Shown here: one piece after another, positions 1 to 5,390 of the stretch
Numbering within the stretch: the stretch's first letter is position 1
Layout: each line of letters begins with the position of its first letter
Assembly: GCA_019242385.1 (NCBI GenBank)
Contig: JAFAVO010000157.1
Span: 1-5,390 of the forward strand
Length of the DNA: 5,390 nt
Reading direction: 5' to 3'
Source: Gammaproteobacteria bacterium
GTDB lineage: Bacteria; Pseudomonadota; Gammaproteobacteria; Steroidobacterales; Steroidobacteraceae
Program-made: the position numbers and the translations under genes
Notes under the pieces: generated by a model
Told to the model about the DNA's origin: nothing
The model's database searches: none
The model's input: only the letters and a program-made list of their open reading frames with translations

Positions 1-1
1 T

Positions 2-814
2 AGTGGCAAGCCCGTCAGCCATATCGCGAGCAAGAGCGCCTGTCAGAGCTGCCACAGCACGGTGGCATGGCTCCCCGTCCGTCAGGTTGACCACACGCAG
101 GTGTTGGGAAGCTGCGTTGCCTGCCACAACGGCAGCATTGCGCGCGGTAAATCCTCGAGCCATCTGCCGGCGAGCGCTGCATGCGGCAGCTGTCACACGA
201 CCAACGCCTGGACGCCCGCGCGCTTCGAGCACGCGGCGGTGGCGCCGCACACCTGCACCAGCTGCCACAATGCCGTGCGTGCCGTCGGCATGCCGCGCAC
301 GCACGTCCCGACCACGCAACAGTGCGACAGCTGCCATGGGACGCTCGCCTGGAGTCCGGCCAAGGTCGACCACCGCACCCTCACCGTGAGCTGCGCCCGG
401 TGCCACAACAACGTGGCTGTCGTCGGCGTGCCGCCCAATCACATGAGCACGCAGGTCGATTGCGCGAGCTGCCACAGCTATCCGGACTGGAACGAGCTGC
501 ATTTCCGCCACGTGAGCGCCGCCTGGCCCGGGGAGCATCGCGCCCAGCTCGAGTGCACGAGCTGCCACACGACGAACGTCGAGAAGGTGCCCTACGCCTC
601 GCCCGCGGAGGCTGGCACCTGCGCCGGCTGCCATGCGCGAGACTTCAAGCCGGCGGCGCACCCCAAGACGCTCAAGGGCGCCACCTACACGGCGCACGAG
701 CTCGCCAATTGCAGCGGTGCGTGCCACGTGTACAGCGATACGACGCAGTCAACAATCACAAGGAGTCTGCGCGGTCCGCATCACCGGGTAACGGATGCGA
801 CGTTCAAGCGCTGA
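2..814 (+). CDS. Multiheme cytochrome c (doubled-CXXCH / cytochrome c3-like), 5'-truncated
   Basis: The reading frame is open to the left edge, so the start codon and signal peptide are missing; the GTG at 62 is an internal Val, because a CQSCH motif lies before it in frame. The visible 270 residues contain CXXCH motifs at 41-55, 113-127, 182-196, 254-268, 323-337, 392-406, 461-475, 554-568 and 620-634, and a CX3CH (CSGACH) at 710-727, giving ten probable covalent c-type hemes. Most units carry a further His about 11-13 residues after the motif (for example VDH, FEH, PRTH), which fits bis-His coordination. Proteins of this kind carry electrons in the periplasm or at the cell surface. The last 28 residues have no heme motif but contain a His pair (GPHH). 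The stop overlaps the next gene by 20 bases, suggesting translational coupling. The cytochrome assignment is firm; its partner, acceptor and exact family are not known. Confidence 0.95.
   Translation, partial: SGKPVSHIASKSACQSCHSTVAWLPVRQVDHTQVLGSCVACHNGSIARGKSSSHLPASAACGSCHTTNAWTPARFEHAAVAPHTCTSCHNAVRAVGMPRTHVPTTQQCDSCHGTLAWSPAKVDHRTLTVSCARCHNNVAVVGVPPNHMSTQVDCASCHSYPDWNELHFRHVSAAWPGEHRAQLECTSCHTTNVEKVPYASPAEAGTCAGCHARDFKPAAHPKTLKGATYTAHELANCSGACHVYSDTTQSTITRSLRGPHHRVTDATFKR
41..460 (+). repeat. Three tandem two-heme repeat units in the cytochrome (141, 141 and 138 bp)
   Basis: At protein level the heme motifs alternate between two types. Type A reads roughly CxxCH-x-T-x-AW-x-P, then an [DE]H. 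Type B reads roughly CxxCHN-x-x-x-A-x-G, then a His about 12 residues after the motif. A-type motifs start at 41, 182, 323 and, degenerate, 461, so the A-B period is 47, 47 and 46 codons. The DNA copies have diverged and similarity is mainly in the coding pattern, which points to old internal duplication under functional constraint rather than a recent DNA repeat. Bases 2-40 encode a segment (GKPVSH) matching the tail of a B unit, so the array continues to the left of the window. Confidence 0.88.
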
Positions 815-3266
815 AGGCCGGCTGCGCTGGCTCGTGCTGGGCCCGCTCACCGCGCTCCTCGCGCGCGGTGCGCTCGCGCAGATCTCTGCCGCGCCGACGC
901 GCCTGGTGGACGTGATCCAGGTCGATCAGCGCGATAACCAGGCCGATGTGACCATGCTCTTCGGCTGCTCGATGCGCTTCGTCACCAACGTGCCGGCCAA
1001 CGAGGGTCGGGAGGTGTCCATCCAGCTGACACCGCTCGCGGATTGCCGCGTAAGTCCCTTCGGACAGATCGCCTCGGAGATTCCGCCCTTCTCCGGAGGT
1101 ACCGATATCGTCACCGGCGCGCGCATGGAATCGCTGGCTCCCGGTCAGATCACCCTCACGCTGAGCTTCGCCAGAAAGGAGCGCTTCGTCATCGCGCAGG
1201 GCGTCGACCCGCGCGGCCTGCGGCTGCGACTGCTCGACCGCAGCCGCGGCAAGGTCCGGGTGCTCGGTGCGCAGGAGGACGCGGTCAGCAACTTCGCCAT
1301 CAATCTAGACTCCCAGCCCGCACCCTTCGCAGCGGAGGCACTCGCGGCGGCGCACGAGCGTCTGAACGCACCGGTGTTCGTCTCGGAAATAGAGGTCGAC
1401 GGGGTGAGGTGGTATCGACTGCGCGCAGGACCGATCGAGCGCCGCGCGGAGGCCGACCGGCTGCTGCAGCTGGCGCTGCGGGACTACCCGCGGGCGTGGC
1501 TCGCCATCGGCGATGATGCGGTCACGAGCGATGCGGCCGCGACCGGCAAGGAGGTGCAGCCGCCGGTGGAGCGCATCGGCAGCGACCCCGCCCTGCCCCC
1601 CGAGCAGCTGCACCAGATCCTGGCGGATGCCCGGACGGCGATGGCCGCGCACAACTATCCCGAGGCGGTCGCGCTCCTCACCAAGCTGCAGCGCCAGCCG
1701 GAGTTCCCCGAGCGCGCACGCGCTCAGGAGCTCCTTGGCCTCGCCCGCGAGCGCTCGGGCGAGCTGGCTCACGCCAAGGCGGAATACGAGGAGTATCTGC
1801 GCCGCTATCCGCACGGAGAGGCGTCCGAGCGGGTCGAGTTCCGGCTGAAGATGCTGCGCGCCGCCGAGGCGAAGGCGCGCACCGGCCGCGAAGTGAGTTC
1901 CGATACACAGCGCTGGCAGGTCTCGGGGGGCTTCGCTCAGATGTTCCGTTACGACGGCACGCGCGTCACCAACGGACCGACACCCACTCCGAGCAACCTG
2001 CCACCCGCGGCCGATACCACCCAGGACAGCGCGATCTTTACCGACGTCGACCTGCTGGCCCGCCGGCGCGGCGAGACCTTCGACTGGATGGGCCGCCTCA
2101 GCGCCGGTTACGACAAGACCTTCGCGCCAGGCGCGGGCAACGTCGGCGATCCGACGCGGGTGAGCCTCGCCTCGATCGAGATGCTCGACAAGCCGATGGG
2201 ATTGCTGGCGCGCGTCGGACGCCAGGTCAACAACACTGGCGGCATCCTCGGCACCTTCGATGGCGTCTTCCTGTCGTGGCAGTTTCGACCCTCGTGGGCC
2301 ATCGACGCGGCGGCGGGTTACCCGGTCGATCTGTTGACGGTGGCTCCGCAGACGCAGCGGCGGTTCGAATCCCTCTCACTCGTGTACGTGCCACGCAACG
2401 CGCACTGGGACTGCAACATCTTCGCCGTCGCTCAGGAATATGATGGCTTCAACGATCGGCGCGCGGTCGGCCTCGAGGGCCGCTACCTCGCCTCGCACGC
2501 CTCACTGGTCGCGCTGCTCGACTACGACACGTTCTACCACTCGCTCAACACGGCGAGCCTGCTCGCTACGCTGCAGCTTCCGGCGCGTTGGAGCGTGAGC
2601 GTCGATGCCGAACGGCGCAACTCGCCGATCCTGACCACGGGCAACGCGCTCATCGGCCAGCCGGTCACCAATCTCTACGCCCTGCAGCAGCGTCTCACTC
2701 TCGAGCAGATCTATCAGGCCGCGCGCGACCGCACGCCGATCACCTCCAACTACAGTTTCACTGCGACCCGGCCGCTCGGCCAACGATTTCAGTTCACCGC
2801 AGTCGTCTCGGCGACGCAGACCGCCGCCACGCCCGCCTCCTTCGGCGTCCCGGCGCAGCCCGTGACCGGCTTGCTGTTCAACTACCAGGCGCAGTTCTAC
2901 GGCTCGGACCTGTGGAGCAAGGGCGACTTCAACGTGATCACGCTCAGCCACGGTGAGACCGAGATCGGCCGCATCGATTCGGTGAGCCTTACCAGCCGGC
3001 TCCCGGTGGGCGGTGCCTGGCGACTGGCACCGCGGTTTACGGTGCAGCGACTCAGCGAGCAGAGCGATGGCAGCTCCCAGACCAGCTACATCCCTTCGGC
3101 ACTGCTCGACTACCAGCGCGGCAACAAGCTGCTGCAGCTCGAGGTCGGCGGCGAGCTCGGCAGCCGCGACGCCTTCCTGCAGCTCGCGAACGGACAGTTC
3201 GTGCAGACGCAGAAAACCACCCGCTACTACGCGAGCCTCTCCTACCGCCTGAGCTTTCAGAACTGA
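795..3266 (+). CDS. Exported SPOR-like/TPR/outer-membrane beta-barrel protein
   Basis: This 823-residue protein starts at ATG 795. It has a basic N-terminus (MRRSS, GRLR), a hydrophobic core and an AxA-type site (ALA before Gln29), which predicts Sec export. Residues 30-170 form a beta-rich domain with Cys58 and Cys84 that I do not recognise. Residues 191-240 look like a SPOR domain (RWYRLRAGP, then helix), a fold known to bind denuded peptidoglycan. Residues 271-356 are amphipathic helices of TPR type (YPEAVALL, then AHAKAEYEEYLRRYP). From about 372 to the end, alternating polar/hydrophobic strands with many aromatics, closing with YYASLSYRLSFQN, indicate an outer-membrane barrel with room for perhaps 16-22 strands. 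No strong Shine-Dalgarno lies just before the start, and the 20-base overlap with the cytochrome gene suggests coupled translation. It could be a porin-like sleeve for the cytochrome, or an exporter like the TPR-barrel proteins PgaA and BcsC. The barrel and export calls are fairly sure; the function is not. Confidence 0.78.
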   Translation: MRRSSAEGRLRWLVLGPLTALLARGALAQISAAPTRLVDVIQVDQRDNQADVTMLFGCSMRFVTNVPANEGREVSIQLTPLADCRVSPFGQIASEIPPFSGGTDIVTGARMESLAPGQITLTLSFARKERFVIAQGVDPRGLRLRLLDRSRGKVRVLGAQEDAVSNFAINLDSQPAPFAAEALAAAHERLNAPVFVSEIEVDGVRWYRLRAGPIERRAEADRLLQLALRDYPRAWLAIGDDAVTSDAAATGKEVQPPVERIGSDPALPPEQLHQILADARTAMAAHNYPEAVALLTKLQRQPEFPERARAQELLGLARERSGELAHAKAEYEEYLRRYPHGEASERVEFRLKMLRAAEAKARTGREVSSDTQRWQVSGGFAQMFRYDGTRVTNGPTPTPSNLPPAADTTQDSAIFTDVDLLARRRGETFDWMGRLSAGYDKTFAPGAGNVGDPTRVSLASIEMLDKPMGLLARVGRQVNNTGGILGTFDGVFLSWQFRPSWAIDAAAGYPVDLLTVAPQTQRRFESLSLVYVPRNAHWDCNIFAVAQEYDGFNDRRAVGLEGRYLASHASLVALLDYDTFYHSLNTASLLATLQLPARWSVSVDAERRNSPILTTGNALIGQPVTNLYALQQRLTLEQIYQAARDRTPITSNYSFTATRPLGQRFQFTAVVSATQTAATPASFGVPAQPVTGLLFNYQAQFYGSDLWSKGDFNVITLSHGETEIGRIDSVSLTSRLPVGGAWRLAPRFTVQRLSEQSDGSSQTSYIPSALLDYQRGNKLLQLEVGGELGSRDAFLQLANGQFVQTQKTTRYYASLSYRLSFQN
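1365..1514 (+). other. SPOR-like segment in the barrel protein
   Basis: Residues 191-240 begin with a strand (VFVSEIEV), continue with WYRLRAGP, and pass into a helix rich in Ala, Arg and Glu (ERRAEADRLLQLALRD) before a last strand (AWLAI). The strand, x-[VY]-R-[LV]-x-x-GP, helix order is the usual SPOR signature. SPOR domains bind glycan strands stripped of stem peptides, so this part would sit in the periplasm and anchor the protein to the wall. The call rests on pattern only. Confidence 0.65.
1605..1862 (+). other. TPR-like helical segment in the barrel protein
   Basis: Residues 271-356 form successive amphipathic helices, with the TPR-like pieces NYPEAVALLTKL, ARAQELLGLARERSGELAHA and KAEYEEYLRRYPHGE. 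The pattern of small residues followed by a Tyr/Pro boundary fits about two TPR units. Such units usually mediate protein-protein contacts; here the segment lies between the SPOR-like region and the predicted barrel, on the periplasmic side. Confidence 0.7.
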
Positions 3267-3271
3267 GCGCG

Positions 3272-5299
3272 CTAGGCGTTCTTCAGCCGATCGGCAATCG
3301 TGGAGAAAGAGCGCGCGGCGGCGACGTCGGCCGCACTCAGGTGGTCCTTGTTGCGCAGCCGCGTGCTGGCCCCTGCCTTGAGCAGCCGCTCGACCAGCGC
3401 GTTGTTGCCGTTGCGGCTGGCGATGATGAGCGCGGTGTCCCCGAACTCGTTCTGCGCGTCCTGGTTGGCGTGGTGCGACAGCAGCCGGTCGACGATCTCG
3501 CTGCTGCCGGCGTTCGCCGCCAGCAGCAGCGCCGTATCGCCGCGCGTCGTTCGCGCCTCGAGCTGCGCTCCCTTCGCGAGCAACGCATCGGCGGTCGCGC
3601 CCGCCCCGGCCGCGCAGGCGGCGGCGAGCGGGGTCACGCCGCTCTCGTCGGCGTGATCGGCGTTGCCGCCGTGCTCGAGCAGCATGCGGACATTCTCGAC
3701 CCTGCCGGCGCGCGCCGCGTACCAGAGCGCCGTGCGGCCCGCCTTGTCGACTCCCTCGGTGGTTGCACCGGCAGCGATGAGATAACGCAGCGTCTCGGCG
3801 CCCTCGTTGCGCTGTGCGACGACCATGAGCGCAGTCGTGCCATGAGCATCCCGTGCCTCGAGGTGCGCGTGCGCCGCGGTGAGCGCACGCACGATGCCCA
3901 GGTGGTCCGCCTTGGCGGCCGCGACCAGCGGCGGCTCCGGATCTTCCGGTCGGCCGTCCGCAGACACACCGTGCGTGAGCAGCGCCGCCACCATGTCCTC
4001 GCGTCCCTCACGGGTGGCGGTGAGCAGTGGCGAGCTCCCGTGCCGGTCGCCATGCGCCGGCTGCGCTCCGGCATCGAGGAGTGTGTCGAGCGCTCCCGGC
4101 ACACCGCTCAGCACGGCCACGCTCAACACCGGTATGCCCTCGGGGGTGGCCGCGTTGGGGTCTGCACCGTGGGCCAGCACCGCCTGCAGGAGCTCGGGCG
4201 CCTTGCGCGCCGCGGCTACCGCAAGATCGGGCCAGCCGGCATAGAGATCGCGGCCCTGTCCGGCGCGCTGCACGCTGGTCAGCGCGACTTCGGAGGTCGC
4301 CGCGCTGCGTTTGAGAGCGACCGCGCCTTTCTCCCGGAGCCTCGAGGCGACCTCGCGCGCGTTGCCGACTTCAGCGAAGTCGAGGGCCGACCAGTCCTGC
4401 ACGTTGCGCGCACTCACGCCGGCGCCCGCTGCCAGCAGCCGCTCGACCACCGCGACTTTACCGGCCGCGGCGCCCTGCATCAGCGCGGTGTTGCCACGTT
4501 GATCCACCGCATCGACCTTGGCGCGGTTGCGGATCAGCACCTCGACCGTGTCGGCACTCCCCGCACGCGCCGCGATCATCAGGGCGGTCATGCCGTACTG
4601 GTCGCGGGCGTCGATGGGGGCGCCGCGCTGCAGCAGCAGCTCGACCGCCTGCGCATGGCCCGCCTCTGCGGCACGCGACAGCGCGCCTCGGCCGAACTCG
4701 TCGTACTCGGTCAGCAGCGTACCGTTCGCGAGCGCGCCCAGGCTGGCCATGTCGCCTTCCGTCGCCGCAAGCCACAGCGCGTCGCGCTTTACCTTGGAAT
4801 CGGTAATGCGGGTGGCCGGAATGAGGATGGAATCTGCCGTGTCAACCGGTTTCTTCCCCTCGCGGGTGGCACCGCTGAACCCGAGCTCATGTGCACGTGC
4901 GAACCAATGGGCGGCAGCCTGCGGATCCGGCGGATCGGCTTCCGCATAGAGGTTGGCGAGGCTGAAGGCGGCCCGGGCATTTTTCTGCGCAGCCGATTTC
5001 TCCAGCCACATTTTCGCCTGTGCGAGATCGCGCGGACCGGCGAGGCCATTGAGATGGAAGGAGGCCAGCAGGTACTGGGCATCCGGGTTGCCCGCCTCCG
5101 CGAGCCGCTGCAGGCCCGACTGCGCCGAAGCGAAGTTCTTCAGCCTGATGGCCGTCTTGGCGCTCTCGAGCGGGTCGGCCGTCCTGCCGAAGGCCTTCCC
5201 CGGCGCTGCGGCGCCAGCGGCCATCGCCGGTCCAGCCGGCGCGCAAGGGAGGCCGAGCAGCGCGAGCCAGATCAGTGCACGGCTGCTACGCGCTGCCAT
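3272..5299 (-). CDS. Exported Sel1-like and ankyrin-repeat protein
   Basis: This 675-residue protein starts at ATG 5299-5297. A Sec signal peptide is visible: basic AARSSR, a hydrophobic stretch, then a PAMA/AG cleavage site near residue 27. The Cys at 19 follows Pro and does not make a good lipobox. Residues 69-140 hold two Sel1-like (TPR-related) units with the AGNPDAQYLLA and ARAAFSLANLYAEA patterns. Residues 172-675 hold about 15 ankyrin units of 30-34 residues, many with the canonical G-x-TAL...AA..G...[VL]..LL..GA pattern; units near 300-329 and 353-384 are degenerate. It has no catalytic motif and is probably a periplasmic protein-binding scaffold. A known parallel is periplasmic AnkB of Pseudomonas aeruginosa, encoded beside catalase KatB and needed for full catalase activity. 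Its start overlaps the preceding oxidoreductase gene by 14 bases, and no clear Shine-Dalgarno is seen, so translation is probably coupled. The true partner cannot be read from the sequence. Confidence 0.93.
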   Translation of the reverse strand: MAARSSRALIWLALLGLPCAPAGPAMAAGAAAPGKAFGRTADPLESAKTAIRLKNFASAQSGLQRLAEAGNPDAQYLLASFHLNGLAGPRDLAQAKMWLEKSAAQKNARAAFSLANLYAEADPPDPQAAAHWFARAHELGFSGATREGKKPVDTADSILIPATRITDSKVKRDALWLAATEGDMASLGALANGTLLTEYDEFGRGALSRAAEAGHAQAVELLLQRGAPIDARDQYGMTALMIAARAGSADTVEVLIRNRAKVDAVDQRGNTALMQGAAAGKVAVVERLLAAGAGVSARNVQDWSALDFAEVGNAREVASRLREKGAVALKRSAATSEVALTSVQRAGQGRDLYAGWPDLAVAAARKAPELLQAVLAHGADPNAATPEGIPVLSVAVLSGVPGALDTLLDAGAQPAHGDRHGSSPLLTATREGREDMVAALLTHGVSADGRPEDPEPPLVAAAKADHLGIVRALTAAHAHLEARDAHGTTALMVVAQRNEGAETLRYLIAAGATTEGVDKAGRTALWYAARAGRVENVRMLLEHGGNADHADESGVTPLAAACAAGAGATADALLAKGAQLEARTTRGDTALLLAANAGSSEIVDRLLSHHANQDAQNEFGDTALIIASRNGNNALVERLLKAGASTRLRNKDHLSAADVAAARSFSTIADRLKNA
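3275..4786 (-). repeat. Ankyrin-repeat array (about 15 units)
   Basis: The ankyrin solenoid covers residues 172-675. Well-formed units begin near residues 202, 234, 267, 386, 419, 485, 519, 552, 585 and 618, with G-x-T-[AP]-L near the start and LL-x-x-GA near the end. Weaker units lie at 172, 300, 353 and 452, and a C-terminal cap at 651. A non-ankyrin linker at about residues 330-352 separates two blocks, of five and ten units. The units differ clearly in sequence, so the array is old and not a recent DNA expansion. Confidence 0.9.
4880..5095 (-). repeat. Two Sel1-like repeats
   Basis: Residues 69-104 and 105-140 of the ankyrin protein are two units of about 36 residues. Each has the Sel1 order A-x-x-G[ND]-x-x-A[QA]-x-x-LA-x-x-[YF] followed by A-x-x-W[FL]-x-[KR][AS]A. 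Here that appears as DAQYLLASFHLNG, then AKMWLEKSAAQ, and as ARAAFSLANLYAEA, then AAHWFARAHELG. Sel1 units form an alpha-solenoid like TPRs and usually bind protein partners. Confidence 0.85.
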
Positions 5300-5390
5300 A
5301 TTTCGTTTCGACCGTGATGCCGACCCGCCGCAGGAAGTCCGAAGGCAGCACGCCGCCAGCGCTCACGATGACTGCATCGTTGCGGACGCT
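5286..5390 (-). CDS. C-terminal end of a probable FAD/NAD(P)-dependent oxidoreductase (thioredoxin-reductase-like), partial
   Basis: Reading the - strand from 5390 gives 34 codons and a TAG stop at 5288-5286; the gene begins beyond the right edge. The peptide includes DAVIVSAGGVLPSDFLRRVG, then ITVETKYG. A strand ending in [VI]-x-x-GG-x-x-P followed by a short helix (FL..[IV]G) matches the late NAD(P)/FAD-binding part of pyridine-nucleotide-disulfide oxidoreductases, where the substrate-free core ends with 'vGv.vd...G'. Such enzymes move electrons between NAD(P)H, FAD and a thiol or ferredoxin partner in the cytoplasm. The frame overlaps the start of the ankyrin gene by 14 bases, as expected of one operon, which supports a real gene although only a short piece is visible. 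The redox centre and cofactor-binding N-terminus are outside the window, so substrate and subtype are unknown. Confidence 0.68.
   Translation of the reverse strand, partial: SVRNDAVIVSAGGVLPSDFLRRVGITVETKYGSA

Noticed and set aside
62..64. GTG as the start codon of the cytochrome gene
   Set aside because: The frame is open to the left edge and encodes a CQSCH heme motif and a distal-His segment upstream of it. It also has no signal peptide, so it is an internal Val codon.
3..389. + strand frame overlapping the cytochrome in another phase
   Set aside because: The product is low-complexity Arg/Ala/Pro sequence, while the frame at 2-814 carries ten heme motifs.
760..765. AAGGAG, a perfect-looking Shine-Dalgarno, inside the end of the cytochrome gene
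   Set aside because: The next ATG (795) is 29 bases downstream, too far for normal use. No ATG, GTG or TTG lies at proper spacing, and the barrel frame has a stop at 789-791. It is probably chance coding sequence (Thr-Arg-Ser).
1305..1814. - strand frame of 169 codons inside the barrel gene
   Set aside because: It lies within a well-supported exported protein, has no motif or signal peptide, and resembles the other reverse-frame shadows at 2502-2951 and 926-1126.
5237..5251. Lipoprotein signal at Cys19 of the ankyrin protein
   Set aside because: The residue before Cys is Pro and the LLGLPC context does not match a lipobox. A signal peptidase I site (AMA/AG) follows a few residues later.
3341..5317. 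Very long + strand open frame (658 codons) antisense to the ankyrin gene
   Set aside because: Its product is Arg/Gly/Ala-rich with no recognisable domain, and it mirrors a gene with clear Sel1 and ankyrin repeats and a signal peptide. Long antisense frames are expected in GC-rich coding DNA.

Overview
The window comes from a GC-rich Gram-negative bacterium. It encodes an outer-membrane beta-barrel protein, a multiheme c-type cytochrome and a Sec-exported periplasmic repeat protein, so it needs a periplasm and the System I/II cytochrome c maturation machinery. G/C-rich third codon positions and protein style fit a beta- or gammaproteobacterium, but no marker gene fixes the taxon. The DNA is almost entirely coding. 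There are no RNA genes, mobile elements, CRISPR arrays or gene-free stretches over 300 bases.

Layout. On the + strand, bases 2-814 are the 3' part of a multiheme cytochrome c gene. Its visible 270 residues hold nine CXXCH motifs and one CX3CH motif, and most of them lie in a regular two-heme repeat of about 47 residues. The gene overlaps by 20 bases the start of an 823-residue exported protein (795-3266). That protein combines an uncharacterised N-terminal beta-rich domain, a SPOR-like segment, TPR-like helices and a C-terminal region that looks like an outer-membrane beta barrel. Five bases later a convergent - strand gene ends (3272-5299). It encodes a 675-residue exported protein with Sel1-like repeats followed by about 15 ankyrin units. 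Its start overlaps by 14 bases the end of another - strand gene cut by the right edge (5286-5390), whose last 34 residues resemble the C-terminus of a thioredoxin-reductase-like FAD/NAD(P) oxidoreductase.

How they may work together (inference). The + strand pair looks like a translationally coupled unit in which a heme-dense cytochrome is made with a peptidoglycan-anchored outer-membrane barrel. This would suit an electron conduit or cytochrome export apparatus at the cell surface. The - strand pair couples a cytoplasmic redox flavoenzyme with a periplasmic protein-binding scaffold. Together the block suggests a respiratory or extracellular electron-transfer locus. The sequence does not show the electron donor, the acceptor or any physical interaction.
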